From: Clavelina lepadiformis
Lineage: Eukaryota; Chordata; Ascidiacea; Aplousobranchia; Clavelinidae
Direction of reading: 5' to 3'
DNA: 64,000 nucleotides
Assembly (NCBI RefSeq): GCF_947623445.1
Contig: NC_135242.1
Location: forward strand, 25,234,001 to 25,298,000
In this document: positions 47,381 to 58,258 of the stretch, one piece after another
How the letters are laid out: each line of letters begins with the position of its first letter
How positions within the stretch are numbered: the stretch's first letter is position 1
Position numbers and translations under genes: made by a program
Notes under the pieces: generated by a model
Told to the model about the DNA's origin: nothing
Seen by the model: the letters and a program-made list of their open reading frames with translations, nothing else
Database searches by the model: none

Positions 47381-48200
47381 CCCCGTATTTCAGGACTTGT
47401 TTAGACACCTCGAAGATCAACCACATTAGTGAACAACTGGCTTACCCGATTCCACACATACGAGTTCTTTTACAGAGCATTGGTCCCTCTAAGGCTTTTT
47501 CCACCTTGGACTTGAAAAGTGCCCACTTCAAATTGAAATTACACCCTGATTCATACCTCATCGCATCTTTTACAGTCCCTAACTTGGGTCAATTTTTCTA
47601 CAAGAAGTTGTTTTTTGGCATTAAGTTCGCACCAAATGTTTTCCAATATTTTGTGGACACTTACTTGTCCGGCACTGAATCTTTTGCTAAAGTTTACGTG
47701 GATGATATTATCGTCCTCAGTGCCTCTGAAGATGAACATCTGAAGCATTTGCAAATAATTTTTGACAAACTCAATACATATGGCTTCATCATAAACCCGA
47801 AGAAGTACATCTTTGGTAAAACCACTGTATGCTATTTTGGTCGTTTGCTCTCAGAAAGCGGAATTTCCCCACTGCCCGATAAAATCAAGCTGTTGAGGAT
47901 TTTACTACTTTTCGCAAATTACGGTCTTATTTCGGACTCATCAACTATAACAGCACTCATGTTCTCAAGCTGGCAGAGGCGGCCACGCCCTTGACTTATC
48001 TTTACAGAAACGCTTTCACAAGCGAAGCAAATTTCCATGGACATCTGATGCAGAGAAGGTTTTCCACGATCCCAAACGTGTGTTAGCGGACGCTGTCATG
48101 TTGGCTCACCCCCTTGAATACACAACCATGGCCATTTACGCCGACGCCAGTGATGATGCTGCTGCGCGTGTCAATAAAGAAATAACTCGGCCCGGTCACG
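47280..48200 (+). mobile_element. Ty3/Gypsy LTR retroelement fossil, pol fragment
   Basis: The reverse transcriptase part (with YVDDIIV) and the beginning of RNase H of a Ty3/Gypsy element are recognisable. It is broken, has several breaks, and lacks gag, integrase and recognisable LTRs. The left end is shared with the inverted duplicate near 59040-59140, so it was in place before that duplication. Confidence 0.85.
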
Positions 48201-48589
48201 TCAAAGCGGTGGATTAACAAAAATTGCAATGAACAGCTCATGAAGAGCAACGAAAACATGCTTCGAGTAAAACCGAGGTGGAAGAAGGCGTCGTTTCCTT
48301 TTCTGACGTCGTTTCCTTTTCTGAATTCTGCTTAATTTATTACTAAAAGCGCGTGACTTCTGTGAACCGGTTGTTTTTGACAAACAAGATAAGCAGAGCC
48401 GCAAGAAGTGTTTCATGTGTTTGTTGCTTAAACGTATTTTCAACGAGATTGTTGAACATAAATTAAAAAAGCGCGTAGCTGCGTATGTTTCACTTTGCAC
48501 TGATGCTATAGGACAACAGCAGTTTCTATTCCCATCGAATACAAAGAGTTAGGTCATTTCTTATATGGAAGAACCAACTATTAACTCGG
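48201..48589. other. short non-coding interval
   Basis: I recognise no gene or repeat family here. The right-hand part approaches the duplicated transporter upstream flank. Confidence 0.4.
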
Positions 48590-49340
48590 TAATTTGTAGG
48601 TGAAAGTGCAGCATTCGTTCTTAGTCTCAAACCATGCTATGCAGAAACCAATATCATGATATTCACGAAATAGGCCTAATTTTCAAACCCTGGACTCCTA
48701 TAGCTCCGTTGATGGACAGAATTTTCTTGGTGATTGTTTGCAGCTTATCAAAGTTAAAACTGGTGTTTTGGTTGGAATTTACTTTCAACATGTAATCTCG
48801 ACTCACGTATGTTGAGATTTGTGCGTGATGTTAGGATTCATGTTTCACTCAGCACATGCCTGATATGCACTACCGATAAACTGGTGCCTGGGAACACTGC
48901 GTGTTTCCTGTTTGTTGTGTTGACACAAAACGTTTGAATATTTATCATAATATAATTGCTCTTCAACTCTTAATCCTTGTAATGAATGGTCTGCAATACA
49001 AATTATTTATATGTATAGAATTTACCTTTGTGGTTGAATGTGGAATCGATATGTTTCTTCGATAATTATATAACTGTCATATGCAAGAGAAATCGTAATT
49101 CAATTGCTGGGCAAAACACCATTGTTTTTGTTGATAAAAAAAGAAAAAAACAAAAATGCGAAAAAGAAAATGTGTTTGTCATAATGAGACTAAGTTGGAA
49201 AATAATATTCTGTTTCCGTTTATCAACATGACGTCATCAGTTCACAAGCGATATTTTCTCATCTTATTTCACTGAAATGTTTTAATACAGATCGGTAGCC
49301 CATAGAAATCACTTAAGTCAACTTCAAAAGCTAATCAGCG
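48590..49340 (+). repeat. duplicated upstream flank of SLC7 copy 1
   Basis: Closely matches the reverse complement of 58262-58970, and its last 100-150 bp and a stretch near 48720-48800 also match the upstream flank of the third transporter (63307-63590). The identity with the 58-kb copy runs up to and including the start codon of copy 1. The segment probably contains the transporter promoter. The word TGACGTCATCA at about 49230-49240 is a CRE/AP-1-like palindrome conserved in the 58-kb duplicate. Confidence 0.8.
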
Positions 49341-50813
49341 ATGGGAACATCTGGCATAAAACTTACAAGTGAAGATGTGACAACAACACGGCAGTCTGTC
49401 AACCTCAATAAAAATATCACGCTCGCAAATGGAATTGCCTTGATCGTGGGAAACATTATTGGATCAGGAATTTTTTTAACTCCCAAAGGAGTCCAAGAAC
49501 GTTGCGGTTCACCAGGTCTCAGTCTTATCATTTGGTCGATCTGTGGAGTTTTTTCTCTCGTTGGTGCTTTATGCTACGCAGAACTTGGAACAACAATTGT
49601 CAAATCAGGTGCCAGCTATGCCTACATTCTGGAAGCCTTCGGTCCACTTGTTGGATTTGTTCAACTTTGGATATCGGTGCTTATCATCGAACCGACTACG
49701 AAGGCTTTGATGGCAATAACATTTGCAACTTATCTAATCCAACCGTTCTATCCAACTTGCGAGCCACCATTTGTAGCTGTTAGGCTGTTGGCAGCAGCTT
49801 GTATCTGCATAATCGTGTTCATGAACTGTTGGAACGTACGATATGGGACTAGAATACAAGATGTGTTTGCTTATGCAAAAGTGTTTGCCCTAATTGTCAT
49901 AATCATAACAGGAATTGTGTTTCTGTTTAACGGCAAAGGGTCTGGGTCATTATCCAAACCATGGGCTGGCACAACATCAGATGTTGGTGATATCGCAATA
50001 GCAATGTACAGTGGTCTCTATGCATACTCTGGATGGGATACTCTTAACTTCATGGTGGAGGAGCTGCAAAATCCTTATCGGAATCTTCCGCTCGCCATTT
50101 ACGTTTCTCTCCCCATTTGTACAGTTATTTACATTTTGACAAACGTCGCATATTATGCTGTCCTCACTCCAGCTGACATCATCGCTTCCGATGCTGTAGC
50201 AGTTGGATTCGCAAGCCGAACACTAGGTGTTGCACAGTGGCTTATTCCCTTTGCTGTGGCCACGTCAACGTTCGGTAGCCTGAACTCGTCAATTATGGGG
50301 TCGTCTCGACTCTTCTTCGTCGGCGCCAGGGAAGGTCACCTCCCTGACTATTTTGCGATGGTCAGTCTGAAACAGTTCACACCCGCACCAAGTCTCATCC
50401 TCACCGGACTCCTAACCCTCATCTTCCTCTGCGTGGAGGACATCTTCGATTTAATCAACTACTACAGTTTCATGTACTGGCTGACGGTTGGTCTGTCAAT
50501 AGCCGGACAGGTTTATCTGCGAATTTCTCAGCCTAACCTTCCTCGACCACTCAAGTTCAGTCTCTTCTTCCCCATCATCTTCTGCCTGGCTTGTCTCTTC
50601 CTCGTCATTGTTCCTTTCTTCGAAGACACAAAAGAATCTTTGATTGGATGCGGGATGCTTCTCACAGGAGTGCCGATGTACTTCCTGTTCGTCCATCTCT
50701 CGCCCGAGAAGCGACCCACGATCTTCTCGAAGATCAGCGAGGGATGCACTCGATTGTTCCAAAAACTCTTCCCAGTTGCGATCTCGGAAGTGGAAATTGA
50801 AGGAGACTTTTGA
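49341..50813 (+). CDS. y+LAT-type amino acid transporter, intron-less copy 1 (490 aa)
   Basis: Light subunit of a heteromeric amino acid transporter (SLC7 family, closest in memory to SLC7A6/SLC7A7 y+LAT). Such proteins exchange cationic for neutral amino acids plus sodium at the plasma membrane when bound to the SLC3A2 heavy chain. The start-of-fold motif GNIIGSGIF (unwound TM1 substrate site) is at about residues 37-45. GALCYAELGTTIVKSG covers TM2-3, and the conserved cysteine in YPTCEPP (extracellular loop 2) is the expected disulfide to the heavy chain. YSGWDTLNF marks the TM6 break, with NPYRNLPLAI next and SSRLFFVGAREGHLP later. About twelve hydrophobic segments are present; length is usual for the family. 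A single exon suggests retrocopy origin. AATAAA lies at 50930-50935. Confidence 0.93.
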   Translation: MGTSGIKLTSEDVTTTRQSVNLNKNITLANGIALIVGNIIGSGIFLTPKGVQERCGSPGLSLIIWSICGVFSLVGALCYAELGTTIVKSGASYAYILEAFGPLVGFVQLWISVLIIEPTTKALMAITFATYLIQPFYPTCEPPFVAVRLLAAACICIIVFMNCWNVRYGTRIQDVFAYAKVFALIVIIITGIVFLFNGKGSGSLSKPWAGTTSDVGDIAIAMYSGLYAYSGWDTLNFMVEELQNPYRNLPLAIYVSLPICTVIYILTNVAYYAVLTPADIIASDAVAVGFASRTLGVAQWLIPFAVATSTFGSLNSSIMGSSRLFFVGAREGHLPDYFAMVSLKQFTPAPSLILTGLLTLIFLCVEDIFDLINYYSFMYWLTVGLSIAGQVYLRISQPNLPRPLKFSLFFPIIFCLACLFLVIVPFFEDTKESLIGCGMLLTGVPMYFLFVHLSPEKRPTIFSKISEGCTRLFQKLFPVAISEVEIEGDF

Positions 50814-51165
50814 TCTCATTTAGAAACTTTGCTGTTGGATCATTTTGGAGACAATTCACTTCCAATATTTAACGTGTTCAATTTAGTCAAATTCTAATGC
50901 CATTTATTGGCTATCGATAACCATTACGAAATAAAGATGGACAACTCTTTGTGTTCGCTGGATAAAGTATTGTGACGTCATGATAAAGTATGTAATGTCC
51001 AAACCCGAAATTCATTTCAAATTAAAAAAACGTTGGATTAATTATTTATCAATTAATAAACCTACATCCGGGTGATCACGTAGAGAAAATAGTTTTTTGA
51101 CTAAAACAAGAAAAATATAAACGACATTAATTATAAGATGTCATTTGTCTGAGGAATGTCCGTGT
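50814..51165 (+). repeat. 3' flank of SLC7 copy 1, parts repeated elsewhere
   Basis: The first 120 bp match the 3' flanks at 45680 and 61740-61833 (inverted). From about 50950 the sequence instead matches the reverse complement of 60530-60880. The composite nature marks a rearrangement breakpoint near 50940. Confidence 0.75.
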
Positions 51166-52537
51166 CTTTCGACAATGTAAATACATTGGACTGATTTTAA
51201 TTTGAGGTTTTAGCTCTTATATGATGGCAGAATGGCTGCTTCGTACAATTAAGTTGTATCTATGAACATGGCAATGTTTCGAGCACAATACTGAACCGGT
51301 TCAATGCTTACTCTTTGATAGACGTCAGATTTTGAAGAAATAAAACACAGTTGAAATGCATTGGGACATAATCTTTGATTTTTCTGTGAAATGTTCGCTA
51401 AACAGCCCACAAGCGACATCAAGCGGGGCGAAGTTCCAAACTAATAACACTTTGAAAAATTTGAAGCCATCATCAACAATTATTTTGTGCTTGAAAATAG
51501 TTGACAACGTTACGTACGTAGGAGATTGGCGAGCGATGACGATGTTGGTTTTAGTGGTCGTGCCAACTTTCCATCGTTGTAACATCATGGTTTATAGTTT
51601 ACACCTTTTACGTTTTAAGTTTCCGGTCTTTGCCATTCTTCCGGTTCGCTGATTGTTTGTGACGTATTTCCTGGTGTTTATCTATGACAAGGTTAGTATC
51701 TTTGTTTTTGCTCGCCACAGTCAATGGAGAAAAAGAAACAATTCGATACAAAAGCATTTGAAGAAGGACGAGAATATAAGTATAAGCCAGAAGTTATTTA
51801 TAGTCACAGATAGGTCTAGAAATAAATCTGACGAACAAAAAGAAAACCTGCTTTTATTTTGAAAACTTGTCGTCGTTTGTGAGAATTATCCGCGTATTTA
51901 GCATAACAGACGGCAGCACGTTAACGACGCCACCGTCACCTCTAAACAATGTGCTTGCCTCGTTTCTAAATTTCACCGCAGCTGCAACTGTGGCTTGCAA
52001 TGGCGTGCTAATCGTTGTGACGTCAGCTTGACAACTGCGTACGAAAGTGACGAATTTCTTGGATGAAAATTTTGCAAATCAGCAAATTCAGCGATTCGCT
52101 TCAAAAGTTCAACGGTTCAGTGTCGTTTGCAAAAAAATTCATGACTTTGCGCATTTTTGTGCAGCGCCCGTTACTAAGAGGTTCAAGATATTGGGCTCAT
52201 TTGTAGCGGATAGGGCGGAGTAAGTGCAGCAGTAGGACGACTGACAACACCGACCAGGCCAAGCTAGTTGTACGAATGTCAAAGTTTTCCATTTTAAATT
52301 CAGTGATATTTCACTTATATTGGAAAAGCTTCGCTGAACTTACGATTCAAAATCGAGATCATCAAACTCCCAACTGCGAGTTTTCAAAGAGTTTATTAAC
52401 AGGTGTAAAATGTCGACTTTCAACATGCGGACGCATAACTTGATGAGATGCCAATTTAAAAGTGTTGTGATAAATATATCAATTAATGTAATATAAAATT
52501 GTGTACGACATAGAATTCTCGTCTATCGAATCTATCG

Positions 52538-52600
52538 TCTATCAAGTCTATCAAGTCTATCAAGTCTATCAAGTCTATCAAGTCTATCAAGTCTATCAAA
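52538..52600. repeat. tandem repeat of TCTATCAAG (about 7 units)
   Basis: Seven near-perfect 9-bp units in a row, preceded by two diverged units. Confidence 0.9.
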
Positions 52601-54384
52601 GTTCACTGTTAAGATACACAAGTAAACAGACTTTGTAAGGAAGTGGGCAAACCTTACAGGTTAAGGTACAATATACCACTTTTCATTACAGTGTAATGTC
52701 AGCGATCGCTCGAGTGCAGAAAAAGCGGCAAATATCTGTCACGCTGCACAAATGGAAGAACACGTGATTAACTAACTTTCCTATTCGGTTAAATTTTCTT
52801 TGTTTAGTTGCAGCGCCTCAGGCACTACCTGTTAGAAAGACAATTATGACAGTAAAATTAATGTTTATTTAGAAGTGTTGTCCACTTGGCCACTTACCGC
52901 GCTATCGTGGCGACCTATTTATTTAGCGAACTGGCGTCAACAAAGTTAATCACATCGGGCGACATAACCGAAGCTTGTTGTGAATTCAGAAAACCAAAGC
53001 GATTCAACGTCGAAATGTGGCGAAGCGGTAGGAACCAAGAACTTGAATTGTTGAAATCAACACCAATCATGGCACAGCCATTTAGTCTATTACGTCATGT
53101 TGTTCGACAAAAGCAAACATTTTACGTTGATGTTAGCAATGACAGATAAGGAGTTAAGCGTTAGTTCAGGGTCGATGTGCAGATATTAGACCAAATTTTA
53201 AAATGTTAACAACACCACCCTCACCAGTTGGCCCTTGAGCACATGCAGCAGCTGTTTACAAACTCGTAACCAGGTTTCATCGTAGAAAATCGTCGTTAGG
53301 CAACTGATGGTTTATTTTCATGATATTTTATTGGCAAGAACTATCCTGCAGATACAAGAGACGAGTTTTATTTATCGAAATCTATTCATACTTTAAGCAT
53401 GTGTAAATTTTTATCCAATTCTTTCTCTAATCTTGATTCCATTGTGACGGTTACGTCACGAATCATGGGTTGTTTTGTAAATGCTGGAATTTTATTTTGG
53501 GATCTTGCAATTCAGTTGTTTACCAAACTTAAATTCTCTTTAATGACGTTCAGATAAATTACCTCGCTTGAACTGGTGTGCCATATATATACTATTGTAA
53601 TGTTTACAATCTTCCCTTTTTCCTTTTTCACTTGTTACCAAGCGCAATGTAACATTCAGTAAGATTTGTCCGAAGGTGAAAGCTTTTGGGTCTGATAATA
53701 AATAAAAATGGGAACTTTATCATTTATAGACAGAATTAAGCAACTAACAGCATAGTCACGCCGTTTGAGAAATGAGAACTCATATCATCAAAGCAGAAGT
53801 AAAACAAGTCATAAACCATAAATCGTCCTCGCTCATATTGTGACAATAACCGCCAGTGTACGCGGTCTTTATGGCGAATATGTTTGTTGTGTAATACTTC
53901 ACACAAGTAATACAGCAGCGAACTAATATTTGTCATACCATCTCGATTAGACTGTTTTGCTTCTCATAGAAATATTATATTCTTCATTTGAACGCAATCA
54001 AGCAAGCAATCGGGAAACTAAAAACTCGGGAATTCATACGTCATCACATCTCATGCGTTTTATTTACAAACAAGTCCATGCTGTGCTCAAGTGCAAGGCC
54101 AGGTGGTGAAGCATTTCTAATATTTGCAGAAGCTCTGATATAACTTAAACCGTAAGTGGTCTGTTATAGAAAGCAGATTGTTGAAATGGTGCATTTAGTC
54201 TGCAAAGCTGGTCATGATTCATGAGTTGTTTTGCTAGTCTAAAGGCAGATAGGTCAGTCCTATACCAGCACATTCGTTATTTGTGATTGTGATTTGCGTT
54301 TGTTAATTGGTTGTTTGGTCAGACAGTCGACACAAAACAGCAAAATATTTTTGATAGCTTATACCGGCTAACTATATATAGCGG

Positions 54385-54775
54385 CTTTTGTTTCATCTTG
54401 TTGCGTGGGGGATTTTTCACCCAAAACAGCAAATTTTTCAATTTGGCCTACTAGCATTTATTTCACCTGCAGGTTTGTAGTTAATACCGGTGTACCAGGT
54501 TGTTTTGATTGTATTTATTGTATTATTATTTACTGATATGTTAAATATTTGAGAGTGATCATTTCACTGTAAGTAGGTCACGCTGCCTATTGTTAAATAT
54601 AGGCGGTTAGGTTAGGAGAACGGGTTTGCAAAAAGTTGATTTTAGGTGTTACTGGAGTTAGTTAGTTAGATTAGAAGGTAGATTTAGGTTAAGCTTAGGT
54701 TGATGTTAAATCGTTTAAGTCAGGATGAAAAAAAACCGTGAAAAATAGCTTTGAACACAGTTTTTATCCAGTGTA
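54385..54775. repeat. dispersed repeat, copy 2
   Basis: Contains the two sub-blocks described for 23541-24067, in the reverse order relative to that copy. It ends about 100 bp upstream of the second transporter gene. Confidence 0.5.
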
Positions 54776-54885
54776 ACATTGGAAGACCAAATATTTATCT
54801 GCTCGAGTTATCATTTTTTTAATTTAACCTGTTTTCCAGTTTTGTTAACTTCAATTACTGGCACCTGATTTGCATAAATAACTTA

Positions 54886-56346
54886 ATGATGTCATCCAAT
54901 GAGGGTTTGGAAACGTCACCTCCTGAAGCGATCAAGCTTAAAAAGAAAATAACTTTAATTAACGGAGTCACCCTGATCATTGGAAACATTATTGGATCAG
55001 GAATTTTTTTAACTCCCAAAGGAGTCCAAGAACGTTGCGGTTCACCAGGTGTCAGTCTTATCATTTGGTCGATCTGTGGAGTTTTTTCTCTGGTTGGTGC
55101 TTTATGCTACGCAGAACTTGGAACAACAATTGTCAAGTCAGGTGCCAGCTATGCCTACATTCTGGAAGCCTTCGGTCCACTTGTTGGATTTGTTCGACTT
55201 TGGATATCGGTGCTTATCATCGAACCAACTGTGCAGGCTGTGATTGCAATAACATTTGCAACTTATCTAATCCAACCGTTCTATCCAACTTGCGAGCCAC
55301 CATTTGTAGCTGTTAGGCTGTTGGCAGCAGTTTGCATGATAATAATCATGTTAATGAACTGTTGGAGTGTACGATATGGGACTAGAATACAAGATGTGTT
55401 TGCTTATGCAAAAGTTTTTGCCTTGATTGTCATAATCATAACAGGAATTGTGTTTCTGTTTAACGGCAAAGGTTCTGGGTCACTATCCAAACCATGGGCT
55501 GGTACAACATCAGATGTTGGTGATATCGCATTTGCATTGTATTCTGGCCTTTACTCATATGCTGGATGGGATACTCTTAATTTCATGGTGGAGGAGCTGC
55601 AAGATCCTTATCGGAATCTTCCGAGAGCGATCTTTATTTCAATGCCCATTTGTACTTTGATTTATTTGTTTGCAAACGTCGCATATTATGCTGTCCTCAC
55701 TCCGGCTGACATCATCGCTTCTGATGCTGTAGCAGTTGGATTTGCCGGGAAAACTCTTGGAGTTTTTAGTTGGATCATTCCTATTTTTGTTGCCATGTCA
55801 ACCTTTGGTGCGCTTAATTCCTCGCTAATGGCATCATCTCGGTTATTTTTCACTGGCGCCAGAGAGCAGCATCTTCCCGACTACTTTGCAATGGTCAGTC
55901 CGGATCATTTCACCCCGGTGCCCAGCTTACTTCTGTCAGGCTGCCTCACACTCGTCTACCTGTGCGTCGGGGACATTTTCAAACTCATCAATTACTATAG
56001 TTTCATGTACTGGCTGACAGTTGGTCTGTCTATAATTGGGCAGATATATCTTCGTTATAAAAGGCCAGATCTTCCGCGACCCTTGAAAGTCAACATAATA
56101 TTTCCGATAATATTTTCCTTGGCCTGTTGTTTCTTGGTGATTGTGCCATTCTACTCAGAGACTGTCGAATCTTTGATTGGCACGGCGATACTCCTCACTG
56201 GCGTGCCCATCTACTTCTACTTCATCTACTTGAACCCGGGACGTCGACCGGCTTGCTTGCACTCGGTCACACATCACATGACCTCCTTCCTGCAGAAGAT
56301 TTTCCCGGTTGTGATGTCAGAATCAGATTTAGAAGGGGAATTTTAA
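54886..56346 (+). CDS. y+LAT-type amino acid transporter, intron-less copy 2 (486 aa)
   Basis: Same family and expected role as the copy at 49341. The N-terminus (MMSSNEGLETSPPEAIK) differs. From GNIIGSGIF to about residue 200 it is almost identical to the other copies, also at the nucleotide level. Beyond SLSKPWAGTTSDVGDIA it diverges, for example FALYSGLYSYAGWDTL, RAIFISMPICTLIYLF, FTGAREQHLPDYF, and a different C-terminus ending ESDLEGEF. The heavy-chain cysteine in YPTCEPP is present. It carries FVRLWISVLIIEPTVQAVIA, shared with copy 3 but not copy 1. The flanks are unrelated to those of the other two copies, so it is the older paralogue. A Met pair at 54886/54889 leaves the exact start open. 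Confidence 0.92.
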   Translation: MMSSNEGLETSPPEAIKLKKKITLINGVTLIIGNIIGSGIFLTPKGVQERCGSPGVSLIIWSICGVFSLVGALCYAELGTTIVKSGASYAYILEAFGPLVGFVRLWISVLIIEPTVQAVIAITFATYLIQPFYPTCEPPFVAVRLLAAVCMIIIMLMNCWSVRYGTRIQDVFAYAKVFALIVIIITGIVFLFNGKGSGSLSKPWAGTTSDVGDIAFALYSGLYSYAGWDTLNFMVEELQDPYRNLPRAIFISMPICTLIYLFANVAYYAVLTPADIIASDAVAVGFAGKTLGVFSWIIPIFVAMSTFGALNSSLMASSRLFFTGAREQHLPDYFAMVSPDHFTPVPSLLLSGCLTLVYLCVGDIFKLINYYSFMYWLTVGLSIIGQIYLRYKRPDLPRPLKVNIIFPIIFSLACCFLVIVPFYSETVESLIGTAILLTGVPIYFYFIYLNPGRRPACLHSVTHHMTSFLQKIFPVVMSESDLEGEF

Positions 56347-57399
56347 GAGAAAGAAACTTCCCAAAATTTACTTGTTTGGCGTTTGTAGTTTTTAACGATG
56401 CTTTCAGTGTTTGCATAATTGCACAAACTGTGGGAAGTATTGCAATTACTTGTCATGCAGCATCTAGAATAGTTGGTGTATAAAAGCATTGAAACAAATG
56501 TGAGGTAGGCTACTCAGACTAGTGTTATTGTATAGAGCTTGGCGCAGCTCATTGTAGTGAATGTATCAACAGTTTTAATATGATGCGAAGCCAATTGTTG
56601 TTCTATCTTGCATACCACTACCTTTGTTGACACTTGCTATCTTTCTCTACTACATGACAAAATAATGTTTAACTCACGCTCTTGCCTTGTGGTGCAATAA
56701 TAATGCTTGTGCTGTCTTATTATTCTGTGTTACCAGCTGCCGTTAGTTGATAGATTTCTATCTATTTTGCCTTGCCAGTTTATTATAATATGTAAAATTA
56801 ATCATAATCTACTAGTTTTAGCTTGACGTGCTGTTCACCTTTATTATACACAAAAACACATGAAATCTACACAATCTCTGTTTTTTTCATTTTATTGACA
56901 ATAATTCTTCATACTTGGTTACCGTTTAATTAAGAAGATGATAATTACAAAACTACCTTTGTTATTATGATGGATGAACTTGTTTATATACCAAGCCAAC
57001 AATGTTACTTTCTTACAGTGTTTGTCATATTTTTTACCTTCATGATCTGTATTACAATGTTTGTTACTTGGTGTTGTCAGCTGTTGAACATTTCACAAAT
57101 AATATAGTCGATATAAACACAACGCGCTTCTGTTTGCAGGTTATTGTTGTTCATAGGTGAATATATCGATGATCTGATGCATAGATATTGAGTAATCTCA
57201 CTGATGAAGTAGCACAAAGCTGCATCACAGTTTGAAACAGATTTCTCGTTTCATTGAAGTTAAACGTTGAAACAGAAAATTGGTAAAGTTGGACCCAATT
57301 AACCTATCACTTACCACTTTTGGTGTTTATGACAGGTTGTTTGTTCACATTTATCCAATTTTAATTCATATTAATCACATCTAACACAAGCTAAGCATC
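56347..57399. other. intergenic region between SLC7 copy 2 and MPC2
   Basis: About 1.05 kb of AT-rich DNA with no recognised gene or repeat; it should hold the 3' UTR of the transporter and the MPC2 promoter. Confidence 0.5.
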
Positions 57400-57982
57400 A
57401 TGTCTGTTGCAATTCGACGTATCTTGCTCGGGTTGGACAAAAAAGTTCAGTCGCGGCTGTCACCTGCGATGAGAAGCAAATGGAATCATCCTGCAGGTTC
57501 GTGTCAAGTCAGTCAGCAATGACTTTAACTTGGGATTTTATGAAATGATCTTGTGATTTTTGCAGGGCCAAAGACAATCCACTTCTGGTGTCCTGTCTGC
57601 AAATGGGTGAGACCCTTCAGACTTTTAATCCCGCTGCGTTAGTTTTAATCAAAGTTACACAATAACATTTCAGGGTCTTGTGTTTACTGGGATGTCCGAC
57701 TTCGCACGACCGGCTTCTGCGTTAAGTTTAAATCAATCGCTCTCTCTTGGTGTCACTGGATCCATCTGGGCTCGCTACTGCCTCGTCATCATCCCCAAGA
57801 ACTACTTCCTCTGCTCTTGCAACGTCTTTCTCGGATTGACCGGGCTCGTTCAAACTGCTCGTGTGCTCAAGTAAGATTTCTAACAATGTAACAGCTTTGG
57901 TGTTTTTTGTTGATTTTATTGTGAAAAACTTGTTGACAGATACAAATCTGAGCAACCTGCAGCTGAAGAAGAAATCGCCTGA
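57400..57982 (+). CDS. MPC2: mitochondrial pyruvate carrier subunit 2 (4 exons, 125 aa)
   Basis: Exons: 57400-57496, 57566-57606, 57674-57870, 57940-57982, all GT-AG, joining to 126 codons (human 127 aa). MPC2 pairs with MPC1 in the inner mitochondrial membrane to import pyruvate. Family marks are WNHPAGPKTIHFWCPVCKWG, GMSDFARPA, SIWARYCLVIIPKNYFLC and the following hydrophobic NVFLGLTGLVQ, with a short acidic tail ending EEEIA. The N-terminus is basic and amphipathic (MSVAIRRILLGLDKKVQ). Introns are very short (69, 67 and 69 bp), in contrast to the intron-less neighbours. Its 3' flank, 55 bp after the stop, is the start of the duplicated segment X. Confidence 0.95.
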
Positions 57983-58037
57983 TCCATTGTTTTTTTTGAA
58001 GTGCTTCCATTTTTTAAAACATTTTTAGTCGAAATTA

Positions 58038-58258
58038 GAACATGTTCATTATGGTCATATTGGCCGCTATAAACCTGATAAAGTTATTTCAGGTCTTCAA
58101 GCTCCGTATGCAATGCTTTGTATTAATTTATGTCGGTTGCACAAAATATTTGCGCAATGTTAATGCGTTTGATTGCGGTTGGGGCGAATATTTATTACTT
58201 GTCTGTTCTCATGTTCTCTGCCTTTTGTGTAATTTTAATCAAATATCCATTCTTATGA
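58038..58258 (+). repeat. segment X next to MPC2, inverted at 45416-45661
   Basis: About 97 percent identical by eye to the reverse complement of 45416-45661. It ends at the exact point where the inverted transporter upstream flank begins (58259-58262). Whether it was originally part of the MPC2 3' region is unclear. Confidence 0.85.

Larger units (their letters stand above)
51166..54885. other. intergenic region between SLC7 copies 1 and 2
   Basis: No coding exon recognised; the longest frames (51356-51652, 52886-53149) match nothing I know. A 9-bp tandem repeat lies at about 52538-52600 and the second copy of a dispersed repeat at about 54385-54775. A short piece near 52080-52115 recurs inverted near 60480-60515. 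Confidence 0.5.
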
